DNA from: Arthrobacter sp. MYb229
GTDB taxonomy: Bacteria; Actinomycetota; Actinomycetes; Actinomycetales; Micrococcaceae
Direction: 5' to 3'
Length of the DNA: 64,000 bases
NCBI RefSeq assembly: GCF_002975405.1
Contig: NZ_PCPS01000001.1
Coordinates: 1,346,730-1,410,729 of the forward strand
Shown: piece by piece, positions 34,258-42,883 of the stretch
Position numbering within the stretch: position 1 is the first letter of the stretch
Layout: each line of letters starts with the position of its first letter
The notes under the pieces: model-generated
The model's input: the letters and a program-made list of their open reading frames with translations, nothing else
What the model was told of the DNA's origin: nothing
Database searches by the model: none
Program-made: the position numbers and the translations under genes

Positions 34258-35763
34258 CTAGCGGGACTCCCCGAACATGCGAAGACGGTTCAGGCTGGAT
34301 TCCCGGCCCAGAATTTCCATTGACTCGAACAGCGGTGGCGAAACGCGCTTTCCTGAGACAGCCACACGTGCCGGACCGAAAGCCTGACGCGGCTTCAATT
34401 CGAGCTCGTCAATCAGCTTCGCACGCAACGCTTCCTGAATTGCTTCGGCGTTCCAGGTCTGGACACCCTCCAATGCCTGAATGCTCGCTTCCACGACCTC
34501 CACGAGGTTCGTTGGCATTCCTTTGAGAGCCTTGTCGTCAATCACGATCTGGTCATCAGTCTTGAAGAGGAATTCCATCATCTCTGCGGCTTCACCCAAT
34601 AGCCCAATGCGTTCCTGGACCAAGGGTGCGGCAGCATCAAGGACTTCGTTCTCACGGGCGGTCAGTTCGGATCCAACTAGCTCGGCAGCCTGCAGGTACG
34701 GAACTAGCCGGTCGCGGAAGTCCTGTGGTGCCAGCAGGCGGACGTGGGTGCCGTTGATGGCTTCGGCCTTTTTCAGGTCGAAACGTGCGGGATTGGACAG
34801 CACGTCCTTGACATCAAAGGCTTCGATTAGCTGTTCACGATTGAAGATGTCTTCATCTGCGCTCAGCGACCAGCCCAAGAGTGAGAGGTAGTTCAGCAAT
34901 CCTTCGGGAATGAAGCCGCGGTCGCGGTGCAGGAACAGGCTCGACTCTGGGTCTCGCTTGGAGAGCTTCTTATTGCCCTGGCCCATCACGTAGGGCAGGT
35001 GGCCGAACAACGGCATGTACTGAGCCACCTTGATGTCGATCAAGGCGCGGTAGAGCACGATCTGGCGCGGGGTGGACGAGAGCAGGTCTTCGCCACGCAG
35101 CACGTGAGTAATGCCCATCAAGGCGTCGTCCACGGGATTCACCAGGGTGTACAGCGGCTGGCCGTTTGCCCGAACCACCACGAAGTCTGGAATGGTGCCC
35201 GGCTTGAACGTGATTTCCCCACGGACCAAGTCGGTGAAGGTGAGGTCTTCTTCTGGCATGCGAATACGCAGCACCGGTTCGCGCCCCTCGGCCTTGAACG
35301 CGGCAATTTGCTCGTCACTCAGGTCGCGGTCAAAGTTGTCATAACCCAGCTTTGGGTCGCGGCCTGCCGCCTTGTGGCGTGCCTCGACTTCTTCCGGGGT
35401 GGAGTAGGACTCGTAGACGTGCCCAGCAGCGCGAAGCTTCGCAATGACGTCCTGGTAGATGTCGCCGCGCTGGGACTGGCGGTAAGGCTCATGCGGGCCA
35501 CCGACATTGACGCCTTCATCCCAGTCGATGCCCAGCCACGCCAAGGCGTCCAGCAGCTGGTTGTAGCTTTCTTCGGAGTCGCGCTTCGCATCCGTATCTT
35601 CGATACGGAAAATCATCTTGCCCCCGGTGTGGCGTGCGTAAGCCCAGTTGAACAAGGCAGTACGGATCAGGCCAACATGTGGGGTGCCCGTAGGCGATGG
35701 GCAGAAACGAACGCGAACCGGGGTTTCGTCGGTCACGGTAGGAGTCAGCGATAGATCAGTCAT
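34258..35763 (-). CDS. gltX: Glutamyl-tRNA synthetase
   Basis: A 501-residue class I aminoacyl-tRNA synthetase charging tRNA-Glu and probably also tRNA-Gln for later amidation. The ATP-binding HIGH-type motif is [14 protein letters not shown] near the N-terminus and the KMSKS-type motif is KLSKRDPE near residue 260. [20 protein letters not shown] is the family signature, visible here as [11 protein letters not shown]. Length is typical. It follows the FAH-family gene and a strong terminator, and tRNA-Glu and tRNA-Gln genes lie 0.8 kb downstream. Confidence 0.97.
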   Translation of the reverse strand: MTDLSLTPTVTDETPVRVRFCPSPTGTPHVGLIRTALFNWAYARHTGGKMIFRIEDTDAKRDSEESYNQLLDALAWLGIDWDEGVNVGGPHEPYRQSQRGDIYQDVIAKLRAAGHVYESYSTPEEVEARHKAAGRDPKLGYDNFDRDLSDEQIAAFKAEGREPVLRIRMPEEDLTFTDLVRGEITFKPGTIPDFVVVRANGQPLYTLVNPVDDALMGITHVLRGEDLLSSTPRQIVLYRALIDIKVAQYMPLFGHLPYVMGQGNKKLSKRDPESSLFLHRDRGFIPEGLLNYLSLLGWSLSADEDIFNREQLIEAFDVKDVLSNPARFDLKKAEAINGTHVRLLAPQDFRDRLVPYLQAAELVGSELTARENEVLDAAAPLVQERIGLLGEAAEMMEFLFKTDDQIVIDDKALKGMPTNLVEVVEASIQALEGVQTWNAEAIQEALRAKLIDELELKPRQAFGPARVAVSGKRVSPPLFESMEILGRESSLNRLRMFGESR

Positions 35764-35805
35764 GGTGTTTTCATTCTAGTCTCGTTGCAAGGCAAGAAGC
35801 ACAAT

Positions 35806-35852
35806 AGCGTGTTGGTCTTCGCATCACATAAGGATGCGAAGACCAACACGCT
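35806..35852 (-). terminator. Perfect 20-bp hairpin between the FAH-family gene and gltX
   Basis: AGCGTGTTGGTCTTCGCATC (35806-35825) and its exact complement (35833-35852) enclose a 7-nt loop. It starts 34 nt after the stop at 35886. No long T-run follows, but the stem is very strong. Confidence 0.75.
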
Positions 35853-35885
35853 GTGATTGACCCAGCCTTGGCCGGTCCCTTTGGC

Positions 35886-36650
35886 CTAGCGGCGGAAAAC
35901 GCTACGCAGCGTTCCGATACCTTCAATTTCAATCTCGACGCTGTCGCCTTCATTGACCAGTCCAACACCTGCTGGTGTGCCGGTGAGGATCACGTCTCCG
36001 GGTAGCAAGGTGAAGGCTTCGGATGCCCGAGCCACCAGATCATTCACCGACCAGATCATCTCGCTGGTCGATCCATCTTGGCGGACTTCGCCATTTACGC
36101 GGCTGACGATTCCCACGTCATCCGGGTTCTCCAGCTGCGTTTCAATCCAGGGTCCCAGCGGGCAAGCGCCATCAAAGCCCTTGGCGCGCGCCCATTGCGG
36201 GTCGGTGCGCTGGGCATCGCGAGCGGTGAGGTCATTGGCCACGGTATATCCGAAGATCACGTCCGCTGCCTTTTCGGCGGGGACATCCTTGCAGATACGA
36301 CCAATGACCACGGCCAGCTCGCCTTCGAAGGAAACTTCCTCGGAGAACGAAGGAAGCGTCACCGGGTCGCCGTGCCCAACCACCGAGGTGTTTGGCTTCA
36401 AGAACATCAGCGGTTCGCTAGGAACCTCATTGCCGAGCTCTTTGGCATGCTCGCCGTAGGTCCGGCCAAATCCAATGACTTTTGACCGTGGAATGATCGG
36501 TGCAACAAGTCGTACATCGTCTAATTGGTGCGTGGCACCCGTGGTCTTGATGCCCTGGAAGAAAGGGTCACCAGCCAAAACATGGACATCGTTTCCGTCA
36601 ACGACTCCGTACATTGGGTCGCTATCAACTACAAATCTGGCAATGCGCAT
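35886..36650 (-). CDS. Fumarylacetoacetate hydrolase family protein
   Basis: A 254-residue FAH-domain protein. KVIGFGRTYGEHAKE, LMFLKPNTSVVG, SFEGELAVVIG with the metal-binding glutamates, and YTVANDLTARDAQ with the aspartate ligand are the standard FAH elements, and ILTGTPAGVG closes the site. Proteins of this length act as acylpyruvate hydrolases, 2-hydroxyhepta-diene-dioate isomerases or oxaloacetate decarboxylases; substrate cannot be told. Its place directly upstream of gltX is common in actinobacteria and may reflect shared regulation rather than shared function. Confidence 0.9.
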   Translation of the reverse strand: MRIARFVVDSDPMYGVVDGNDVHVLAGDPFFQGIKTTGATHQLDDVRLVAPIIPRSKVIGFGRTYGEHAKELGNEVPSEPLMFLKPNTSVVGHGDPVTLPSFSEEVSFEGELAVVIGRICKDVPAEKAADVIFGYTVANDLTARDAQRTDPQWARAKGFDGACPLGPWIETQLENPDDVGIVSRVNGEVRQDGSTSEMIWSVNDLVARASEAFTLLPGDVILTGTPAGVGLVNEGDSVEIEIEGIGTLRSVFRR

Positions 36651-36796
36651 AGTAATAAGCCTAGGGCATGTTCTGGCCTAAATCGCATGCTGCCGAAAAG
36701 CCAATCCGCAGGCTGGCGTGCGATTCACTACAACTGGCAAAAGCCATACACAAAGCTCAAAGCGTTCCAGTTTATGAGAGGGCCGGTTGTTGCCTA

Positions 36797-39049
36797 CTAA
36801 GAAGCCTTGGAATTGGTGGCCGCTGGCGGCTTTGTTGATGGTGTACTTTTTGATTTCGCCTTCGCAGCAATTGGTTGCAAGTCCAACTCGGCAATTGAAG
36901 TCTTCTCAGCGTTCGCGAAGACCCGGCCATCATTTGATGCGGTAAGCCGACTCCCAAACTGACGGGTGAGCTGCGGGCTGCCAATGGTTGCACGAGTCCC
37001 GGCCGGGAAGTTTATGACGGTTGTTGTCCCCGCTGCGCTGTGAACCGCTTTGCCTTGCTGCTCTAGGACAACCAAGTCCGCGTTTTTCCATCCAGGCCGG
37101 TAGCTCGTGTTCTTTGCATTGGTCAAACGATGCTTCCTGAGCAATCTTCCGCTCTCCGGATCCAAAACGTTCACGCCTTCAAGATCGGCCACGAGCAGCC
37201 ATCCGGCCATGAGCTTTGGCGCGTACAGTGCTCCGCAGTTCGCCCTTGGCCCGACGTCCCACGAGATTTCCTTTGTGGCAATGTGGAGTTTAAACACCCG
37301 CGCGATCCCCTCTGTGTCTGGGAGGCCGTATCCGTTTCGTACCGAGGTGGTGCCATAAACATGTTCTTCGTCAGCAACTAGGCCGGTGATCGAATGCTCG
37401 GTAATAAATCCTCGCCCCTTGCCGTCCAGTACCCAGATGATCTCATCGGTATGAGGATCAATCATTCCAAGGGCACCACCTGAACGGCCGTACTCTGGAA
37501 CTGTTCCGAAGAAGACGTTTTTTGAGTTCTTTGCCCAGGCGAAAATTCTGGATTGCTCGTAATTCGTTGCGAGCCGTTCGATTCTCAGGTATCCCTCGGC
37601 CTTATTTTTGGCTGCGCTGTTGATGCGCACGACGTCTGCCGATCCATACGATCCAATGAGAGTTTTACCGGCATTGAATTCGATCATGCCTTCGATCTGG
37701 TTAATCACATTTTGGTCCGCTGGTGATGTCCATCGTTGTCCCGTATCAGGGTTGATCGAGGTTATACCGGCGCCCATGTAGCCTCCGACATACACGTTGC
37801 CGTCCGAATGGGCCATCAGGGATTGCACCACGAACTCTCCTTTTGCCAGGGCCACGGTATTCACCAATTGCACCGATTGGCTCGAAAGTCTTACCACTTC
37901 AATCTGCAGGCCCGTTGCATTCGATGAGACGACTACGACCTGGCTTTCGGTGGCGTAGAGACTGAGTGCGGCGCTGGCAGAAATGTTGCCGACCAGTTGG
38001 TCTTCCCAAGAGGAAACATTCGTGGCAAAGAGCTGACCATTGCTCACGTTGTAGAAATTCTTTGCCTTAGGAGTCACCGCCGAAGCTTTTCGACCAGACC
38101 AAACCCGTTCGACCGTTCCAACCCAAGAATTTGCTTGCGGGTTGAACAACAATTGTCCCGATGTGCTATCAACCGAAACGACAATTCTATTTCCAATCGC
38201 TTTCAACGATGAGATAAAGCCAGTTGCCTTTGGCTCTGGCAGAGCAACCTCGGCGGTCTTATTGGGAGTACTCGTTGAGAATCGAAATAATCTTGGATTA
38301 CGCGACCCTGTGCCTAGCCACACGACGTCGTTCTCGCCAATAGCCACACGGCGGACATAATCAGTATCGGTCGCAACGCGCGCAAATACTTGGACCTTGC
38401 GCGTCTTAGGAGTGTAGTTAAAGGCAGCGCCTAGCGGATAAGTTCCGCCCCAAACAGTACCTTTGGAATCGATTTGCAGATCATAGATCGTGGAGGCACC
38501 GGGAACCTCTCCAACCACGGTCGTCGTCGAAGGGCTTGATGGCTTCCAAACCAATAGCGAATTACGAGTTGCTAGATAAAGGGTCTTGCTCGCTTTGTGC
38601 CATTTCATGGATTGGATTCCACCGCTATGGCTGTTGGGAACGTCCACAACGTGCACGGGGGAAGTTCGCCGCGGATCCACTATTTGAAGTTGGTGGGCAG
38701 GTCCGACAATCGACACTGCCAACCAGGGAAGCCCGGACTTCTCAATACCGGGCAGCGGTTCCACTCGCCTAATTTTCGTGGCCGGGAAGGCTCCTTCATG
38801 ATTTTGAAGTGCGCCGGTGGTGTTGCGAGTTCGTTTGAGTAGTGCGATAACTGATGGATCACGATTGCTGAGAACTGATTCAGGCTGTGGAGTTTTCGTC
38901 GGAACGATCGGTTTGGAAGATGCCGACGATTCGCGAGGTCCAGAGTCCGGAAGTTGCTTGTAGACAATTGCCCCTGCGGTTACCGCTCCGAGAGTCAAAA
39001 CTACTCGTCGGCTGATTCGTTTCGCCGAACGCCCCTCGTCTTCTGCCAC
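36797..39049 (-). CDS. Tat-exported beta-propeller protein
   Basis: A 750-residue protein with a twin-arginine signal: RISRRVVLTLG is followed by a hydrophobic stretch to about residue 36, with SRRVVL matching the SRRxFLK consensus. A Ser/Pro-rich linker leads to a long series of beta-strand repeats (for example IYDLQIDSKGTVWGGTYPLGAAF, VYVGGYMGAG, VFFGTVPEYG, VYGTTSVRNG), resembling PQQ- or Kelch-like propellers. Two propellers would fit the length. The last 25 residues are Lys/Ala/Ser/Pro-rich. It may bind surface glycan or a cofactor outside the cell, but I know no named family. It is isolated: about 145 bp separates it from the FAH gene and about 230 bp from galE. Confidence 0.75.
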   Translation of the reverse strand: MAEDEGRSAKRISRRVVLTLGAVTAGAIVYKQLPDSGPRESSASSKPIVPTKTPQPESVLSNRDPSVIALLKRTRNTTGALQNHEGAFPATKIRRVEPLPGIEKSGLPWLAVSIVGPAHQLQIVDPRRTSPVHVVDVPNSHSGGIQSMKWHKASKTLYLATRNSLLVWKPSSPSTTTVVGEVPGASTIYDLQIDSKGTVWGGTYPLGAAFNYTPKTRKVQVFARVATDTDYVRRVAIGENDVVWLGTGSRNPRLFRFSTSTPNKTAEVALPEPKATGFISSLKAIGNRIVVSVDSTSGQLLFNPQANSWVGTVERVWSGRKASAVTPKAKNFYNVSNGQLFATNVSSWEDQLVGNISASAALSLYATESQVVVVSSNATGLQIEVVRLSSQSVQLVNTVALAKGEFVVQSLMAHSDGNVYVGGYMGAGITSINPDTGQRWTSPADQNVINQIEGMIEFNAGKTLIGSYGSADVVRINSAAKNKAEGYLRIERLATNYEQSRIFAWAKNSKNVFFGTVPEYGRSGGALGMIDPHTDEIIWVLDGKGRGFITEHSITGLVADEEHVYGTTSVRNGYGLPDTEGIARVFKLHIATKEISWDVGPRANCGALYAPKLMAGWLLVADLEGVNVLDPESGRLLRKHRLTNAKNTSYRPGWKNADLVVLEQQGKAVHSAAGTTTVINFPAGTRATIGSPQLTRQFGSRLTASNDGRVFANAEKTSIAELDLQPIAAKAKSKSTPSTKPPAATNSKAS

Positions 39050-39279
39050 TAACTACCTCCTTGCGCTCATGATATACGCTGACCTAGCGGATAAATGACG
39101 GGATCAATCGAAGCCGGAGATTTCAGCAAAACCATCACGCTGCAAAATGAAAGTTGAAATGTTCGAATTTCTCATTCACAGCGTCCGGTCTGACGCATGA
39201 TAGGCCAAGGCATTGACCGAAGCGGGAAGTAAATGACCGGATCCGCCCCATTGGTCGATGGCACAAGTCCAGCTGCCTA

Positions 39280-40365
39280 CTACTCAATGACTGTGCGACT
39301 AGATCCACAGATAAAATCTTGCAAAGATTCAGCTTTGATAAGTTGATGGTCAGCTTCCGGAAATCCGTCGGGATTATTGGACTGCCAATTCCACATATCT
39401 GCGACCATTTGTTCCAAACCACGTTCGGCTTTCCAACCTAGATCTAGGCGAGCCTTTTCGGGATGTGCATAACTTTCTGCAACGTCGCCTGGACGACGAC
39501 CCGTGATTCGATAGGGAACCGGCCGTCCGGAGATTCGAGCGAACGCGTCAATTACCTCCAACACGCTGGAACCAGCACCAGTTCCTAGATTCCAAACATG
39601 CACGCCTTGAGAATTAGACAAATAGTCGAGTGCAGCCAGATGCCCACTTGCGAGATCCAAGACATGGATGTAGTCCCGCACGCCCGTACCATCAGCTGTT
39701 GAATAGTCGCCACCAAAGACTTGCACTTCGACGCGTTTTCCAATGGCTACCTGAGCCACAAAAGGCATCAAGTTGTTTGGAATCCCTTGCGGGTCTTCCC
39801 CAATCAGACCTGATTCGTGTGCACCAACCGGATTAAAGTAACGAAGATTCGCGATACGCCAGCGCGAGTCCGACACTGCCAGCTCTTCAAGCATTTCTTC
39901 GATATGTAGCTTGGTGCGACCATATGGATTTGTAGCGCTTCGTCGAGTATCTTCACGTAGCGGTAAATCGGTCGAATCACCATAGACGGTGGCCGAAGAG
40001 CTAAAAACTATGGTCCGGCATTCAGCAGCATTCATAGCTTCAAGCAAGTTCAGAGTACCAACGACGTTGTTCTCGTAGTACTTAAGTGGTTGAGCTACCG
40101 ACTCTCCGACAGCTTTGAGGCCGGCAAAATGTATGACTGCCTCTGGCTTGATCTCGCCGATGGCTTGAGTTAATCTTTCTGCGTCTAAGAGATCGATTTG
40201 GTACGCATCCAGGGTCCGTCCAGCCAGACCAACCACTCTGCGAAGAGACTCTGGAGACGAATTACTAAAGTTATCAATGACTGATACCTGGTGTCCTTCC
40301 TGCAAAAGCAGGAGTACCGTGTGGGAGCCTATATATCCAGCACCGCCGGTGACAAGTATGCGCAT
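39280..40365 (-). CDS. galE: UDP-glucose 4-epimerase
   Basis: A 361-residue short-chain dehydrogenase-type epimerase interconverting UDP-glucose and UDP-galactose. TGGAGYIGSHTV is the NAD loop, FSSSATVYGD and NPYGRTKLHIEEM hold the catalytic serine and the YxxxK pair, and LRYFNPVGAHESGLIGEDPQG is diagnostic of GalE (here NLRYFNPVGAHESG). The start has GGGGA eight bases upstream. It supplies UDP-galactose to the glycosyltransferases. It stands alone between ilvE and the propeller gene, about 85 bp after the ilvE stop. Confidence 0.95.
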   Translation of the reverse strand: MRILVTGGAGYIGSHTVLLLLQEGHQVSVIDNFSNSSPESLRRVVGLAGRTLDAYQIDLLDAERLTQAIGEIKPEAVIHFAGLKAVGESVAQPLKYYENNVVGTLNLLEAMNAAECRTIVFSSSATVYGDSTDLPLREDTRRSATNPYGRTKLHIEEMLEELAVSDSRWRIANLRYFNPVGAHESGLIGEDPQGIPNNLMPFVAQVAIGKRVEVQVFGGDYSTADGTGVRDYIHVLDLASGHLAALDYLSNSQGVHVWNLGTGAGSSVLEVIDAFARISGRPVPYRITGRRPGDVAESYAHPEKARLDLGWKAERGLEQMVADMWNWQSNNPDGFPEADHQLIKAESLQDFICGSSRTVIE

Positions 40366-40384
40366 CTATAATTTCCCCAACGTC

Positions 40385-40430
40385 AAAAATTAGAATAACC
40401 CATGTAAAAGGTACTTACATGGGCTATTCT
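40385..40430 (-). terminator. Rho-independent terminator of ilvE
   Basis: On the minus strand AGAATAGCCCATGTAA (40430-40415) pairs with TTACATGGGTTATTCT (40407-40392) with one wobble, and a run AATTTTTG follows. It begins 20 nt past the ilvE stop. Confidence 0.85.
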
Positions 40431-40450
40431 AGCGAATTTTTACTGCACTT

Positions 40451-41545
40451 TTAGGCCAAGCGCTCCAGCCAACCGTGACGGTCCTCTACGGTTCCACGCT
40501 GGATGCCGAGCAGCTCTTCACGGATCGACATAGTGATTTCACCTGCCGGCGCATTTTCATCACCGATTAATTCGTCACCATTCTTCAGCACGCCAATTGG
40601 AGTGATGACTGCAGCGGTGCCGCAGGCAAAGACCTCAGTGATATCTCCATTAGCGATGCCGTCCCGCCACTCGTCCAAAGTGATCTTTCGTTCTTCAACT
40701 TCCATGCCGCGATCCTTGGCAAGCTGGATGACCGAGGATCGAGTGACCCCTTCGAGGATGGTGCCGGTCAACGCTGGAGTGACCAGCTTTTTGTCCTTGG
40801 TCACGAAGAACACGTTCATTCCGCCGAGCTCTTCCACTGCATTATCATTGAAAGAGTCAAGGAAGAGTACTTGCTTACAGCCGTTTTCTTCTGCTTCGAG
40901 CTGGGCCACCAATGACGCTGCATAGTTGCCACCGCATTTGGCCGATCCGGTGCCACCGCGGCCTGCGCGTGCGTAGTTTTTCGATACCCATATGCCCACC
41001 GGCTTGAGCTCTCCGCCAAAGTAGTTTCCGGCCGGTGAAGCAATCACACGGTAGGAGACTTCGCGTGCCGCACGGACGCCCAGAAACGCCTCCGTAGCGA
41101 TCATGAATGGACGCAGGTACAGAGCTTCCCCGTCACCGGTTGGAACCCACTCAATGTCGGTAGCAACGATTTTGCGCAGGGACTCAACGAAGACTTCATC
41201 ATCAAGCTGCGGCAGGGCGAGCCGAGCTGCCGACTTATTCAGGCGTGCAGCGTTTGCGTGGGGGCGGAAGGTCCACACCGAACCGTCTTCGTGGCGGTAG
41301 GCTTTCAGTCCCTCAAAGATCTCCTGGCCATAGTGCAATACCGAAGCGGCAGGATCCATGGCGATGGGCCCGTACGGCTCAACCCGCGCGTCGTGCCACT
41401 GGCCCGAGCCAGGCTCGGAGCTTGCGGTCCAGTCAATGACCACGGTGTGGTCGGTGAAGAAGTCTCCGAACCCCGGGTTGGCCAGAACGGCGGCGCGCTC
41501 TTCTGCGCTCTTGCGATTCGATGAAAGATTTTCGTTGAATTCCAT
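40451..41545 (-). CDS. ilvE: Branched-chain amino acid aminotransferase
   Basis: A 364-residue fold-type IV PLP enzyme doing the last step of leucine, isoleucine and valine synthesis. QEIFEGLKAYRHEDGS, LYLRPFMIATE, the GSAKCGGNYAAS segment with the probable PLP lysine, LFLDS and ILEGVTRSSVI are typical of BCAT. I choose the ATG at 41545, close behind AAGGAAG and GAGG; a TTG at 41569 is also in frame but has no site. leuB lies upstream on the same strand, so ilvE may be read through from it. No TCTCA-N5-TGAGA operator lies immediately upstream. Confidence 0.95.
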   Translation of the reverse strand: MEFNENLSSNRKSAEERAAVLANPGFGDFFTDHTVVIDWTASSEPGSGQWHDARVEPYGPIAMDPAASVLHYGQEIFEGLKAYRHEDGSVWTFRPHANAARLNKSAARLALPQLDDEVFVESLRKIVATDIEWVPTGDGEALYLRPFMIATEAFLGVRAAREVSYRVIASPAGNYFGGELKPVGIWVSKNYARAGRGGTGSAKCGGNYAASLVAQLEAEENGCKQVLFLDSFNDNAVEELGGMNVFFVTKDKKLVTPALTGTILEGVTRSSVIQLAKDRGMEVEERKITLDEWRDGIANGDITEVFACGTAAVITPIGVLKNGDELIGDENAPAGEITMSIREELLGIQRGTVEDRHGWLERLA

Positions 41546-41579
41546 CTGCCTCAGGACTTCCTTGCTCAATTAACGAATA

Positions 41580-41647
41580 ACGGGTGCCCCACGCCATTGG
41601 CGGAACACCCGTCCGTGGATTTGTTCCTCGATTAGCGGCTAATCGAG
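41580..41647 (-). terminator. Two hairpins between leuB and ilvE
   Basis: ACGGGTG (41580-41586) pairs with CACCCGT (41606-41612), with a smaller CGCC/GGCG pairing inside; CTCGATTA (41627-41634) pairs with TAATCGAG (41640-41647). They fill the gap after the leuB stop. They may partly stop leuB transcription or act in the ilvE leader. No clear T-run follows either one. Confidence 0.5.
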
Positions 41648-41663
41648 TTACATCGCTTTTAGC

Positions 41664-42722
41664 TTATGCCAGTAGCGAGACGATTGCATCGCCAATTTCA
41701 CTTGTAGTGCGGTGATCGGTCAATTCTTGGCGTGAAGTGATCTCTTTTTCGACAGCCTGTTCAACGGTAGCCGCTTCCGCAGACATTCCGAGGTGATCCA
41801 GCATCAGTGCCACCGACAGGATTGCGGCAGTCGGATCAGCCTTCTGCTGGCCGGCAATGTCGGGAGCAGAGCCGTGGACCGGTTCGAACATGGACGGGTA
41901 GGTGCGGTCCATGTTGATGTTGCCGCTGGCCGCCAGTCCAATGCCACCGGTGATGGCGCCGGCCTGGTCGGTGAGGATGTCACCAAATAGGTTATCGGTC
42001 ACAATGACGTCGAATCGGGATGGATCGGTAGTCAAGAAGATGGTCGCAGCATCAACGTGCAGGTAGTCGTGGGTCACCTCGGGGAATTCCGCTGCCACCA
42101 TCTCTACCGTGCGCCGCCACAAATGTCCGGCATAAACCAACACGTTGTGCTTGTGGACCAAGGTCACATGCTTGCGCTCCCGGGCGGCTGCACGGGTAAA
42201 GGCATCACGAACTACACGCTCAACACCGTAGGCGGTATTCACCGAAACTTCGGTCGCGATTTCATGCGGGGTGCCGGTGCGCACCGAGCCGCCATTTCCG
42301 ACATACGGGCCTTCCGTACCTTCGCGGACGACCACGAAATCAATCTCGCCCGGGTTAGCCAGCGGGCTTTCGATTCCAGCGTAGAGCTTGGCAGGGCGCA
42401 GGTTCACGAAATGATCCAACGAGAAGCGCAGCTTCAGCAGGAGTTCACGCTCAATGATTCCCGAGGGGATTCTTGTGTCGCCAGGAGCAGCGCCGACCGC
42501 GCCAAACAGGATGGCATCATGCTGTTTGATAGCTTCAAGCGTTTCATCCGTCAGAGTCTCCCCCGTCTTGAGCCAGTGTTCCGCACCCAACGTGTATTCG
42601 GTGAGATCAACTTGTTGGCCTCCACCGTTGGTCACGAACTTCAGGACCTTCACGGCTTCGGCAACCACTTCTGGGCCGATACCGTCGCCTGGAATGACAG
42701 CAATATTAATGACGTTTCCCAT
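41664..42722 (-). CDS. leuB: 3-isopropylmalate dehydrogenase
   Basis: A 352-residue enzyme oxidising 3-isopropylmalate for leucine. [14 protein letters not shown] opens the fold, [15 protein letters not shown] is the substrate loop, VHKHNVL carries the catalytic lysine, and [18 protein letters not shown] holds the metal aspartates. The start is the ATG at 42722 ([12 protein letters not shown]); a longer frame to 42788 would run through the promoter and operator. A TATGAT -10 ends six bases before this ATG, so leuB is probably leaderless. The operator TCTCA-N5-TGAGA is 42 bases upstream. Confidence 0.95.
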   Translation of the reverse strand: MGNVINIAVIPGDGIGPEVVAEAVKVLKFVTNGGGQQVDLTEYTLGAEHWLKTGETLTDETLEAIKQHDAILFGAVGAAPGDTRIPSGIIERELLLKLRFSLDHFVNLRPAKLYAGIESPLANPGEIDFVVVREGTEGPYVGNGGSVRTGTPHEIATEVSVNTAYGVERVVRDAFTRAAARERKHVTLVHKHNVLVYAGHLWRRTVEMVAAEFPEVTHDYLHVDAATIFLTTDPSRFDVIVTDNLFGDILTDQAGAITGGIGLAASGNINMDRTYPSMFEPVHGSAPDIAGQQKADPTAAILSVALMLDHLGMSAEAATVEQAVEKEITSRQELTDHRTTSEIGDAIVSLLA

Positions 42723-42728
42723 GTTTTC

Positions 42729-42734
42729 ATCATA
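42729..42734 (-). promoter_or_regulatory. -10 element of leuB, placed for a leaderless mRNA
   Basis: The minus strand reads TATGAT six bases before the leuB ATG, so initiation should fall at or next to the A of ATG. No good -35 is present 16 to 19 bases upstream; that place is taken by one of the operator palindromes, consistent with dependence on a regulator. Confidence 0.6.
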
Positions 42735-42751
42735 ACGAAGCAAATCCACCA

Positions 42752-42778
42752 TTTGAGAACTCATCTCAAATACTGAGA
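42752..42778. promoter_or_regulatory. Double operator upstream of leuB
   Basis: Two overlapping inverted repeats share the TCTCAAA block: TTTGAGA-N5-TCTCAAA (42752-42770) and TCTCA-AATAC-TGAGA (42764-42778). The second is identical over 15 bases to the site between leuC and ndgR at 27981-27995. The first covers the expected -35 position of leuB. This fits control by the NdgR-type protein; binding is inferred from the repeat. Confidence 0.75.
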
Positions 42779-42883
42779 ATCTTTTCAATGTAAGTCATGA
42801 GAACATCAAACCGTGGCATGAGGACTCAGCCCTGAACCCTGACTAGACTCGAGACATAGCAGTCTTTAGGCACGAGGGAACAG

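Noticed and set aside
33891..34526. Plus-strand 211-codon frame
   Set aside because: It runs antisense through the broken HAD gene and the end of gltX, whose minus-strand motifs are recognisable.
34927..35754. Plus-strand open frame of 275 codons
   Set aside because: Antisense shadow of gltX, whose HIGH and KMSKS motifs are intact.
42057..42776. Plus-strand open frame of 239 codons
   Set aside because: Antisense to leuB, which has all dehydrogenase motifs.
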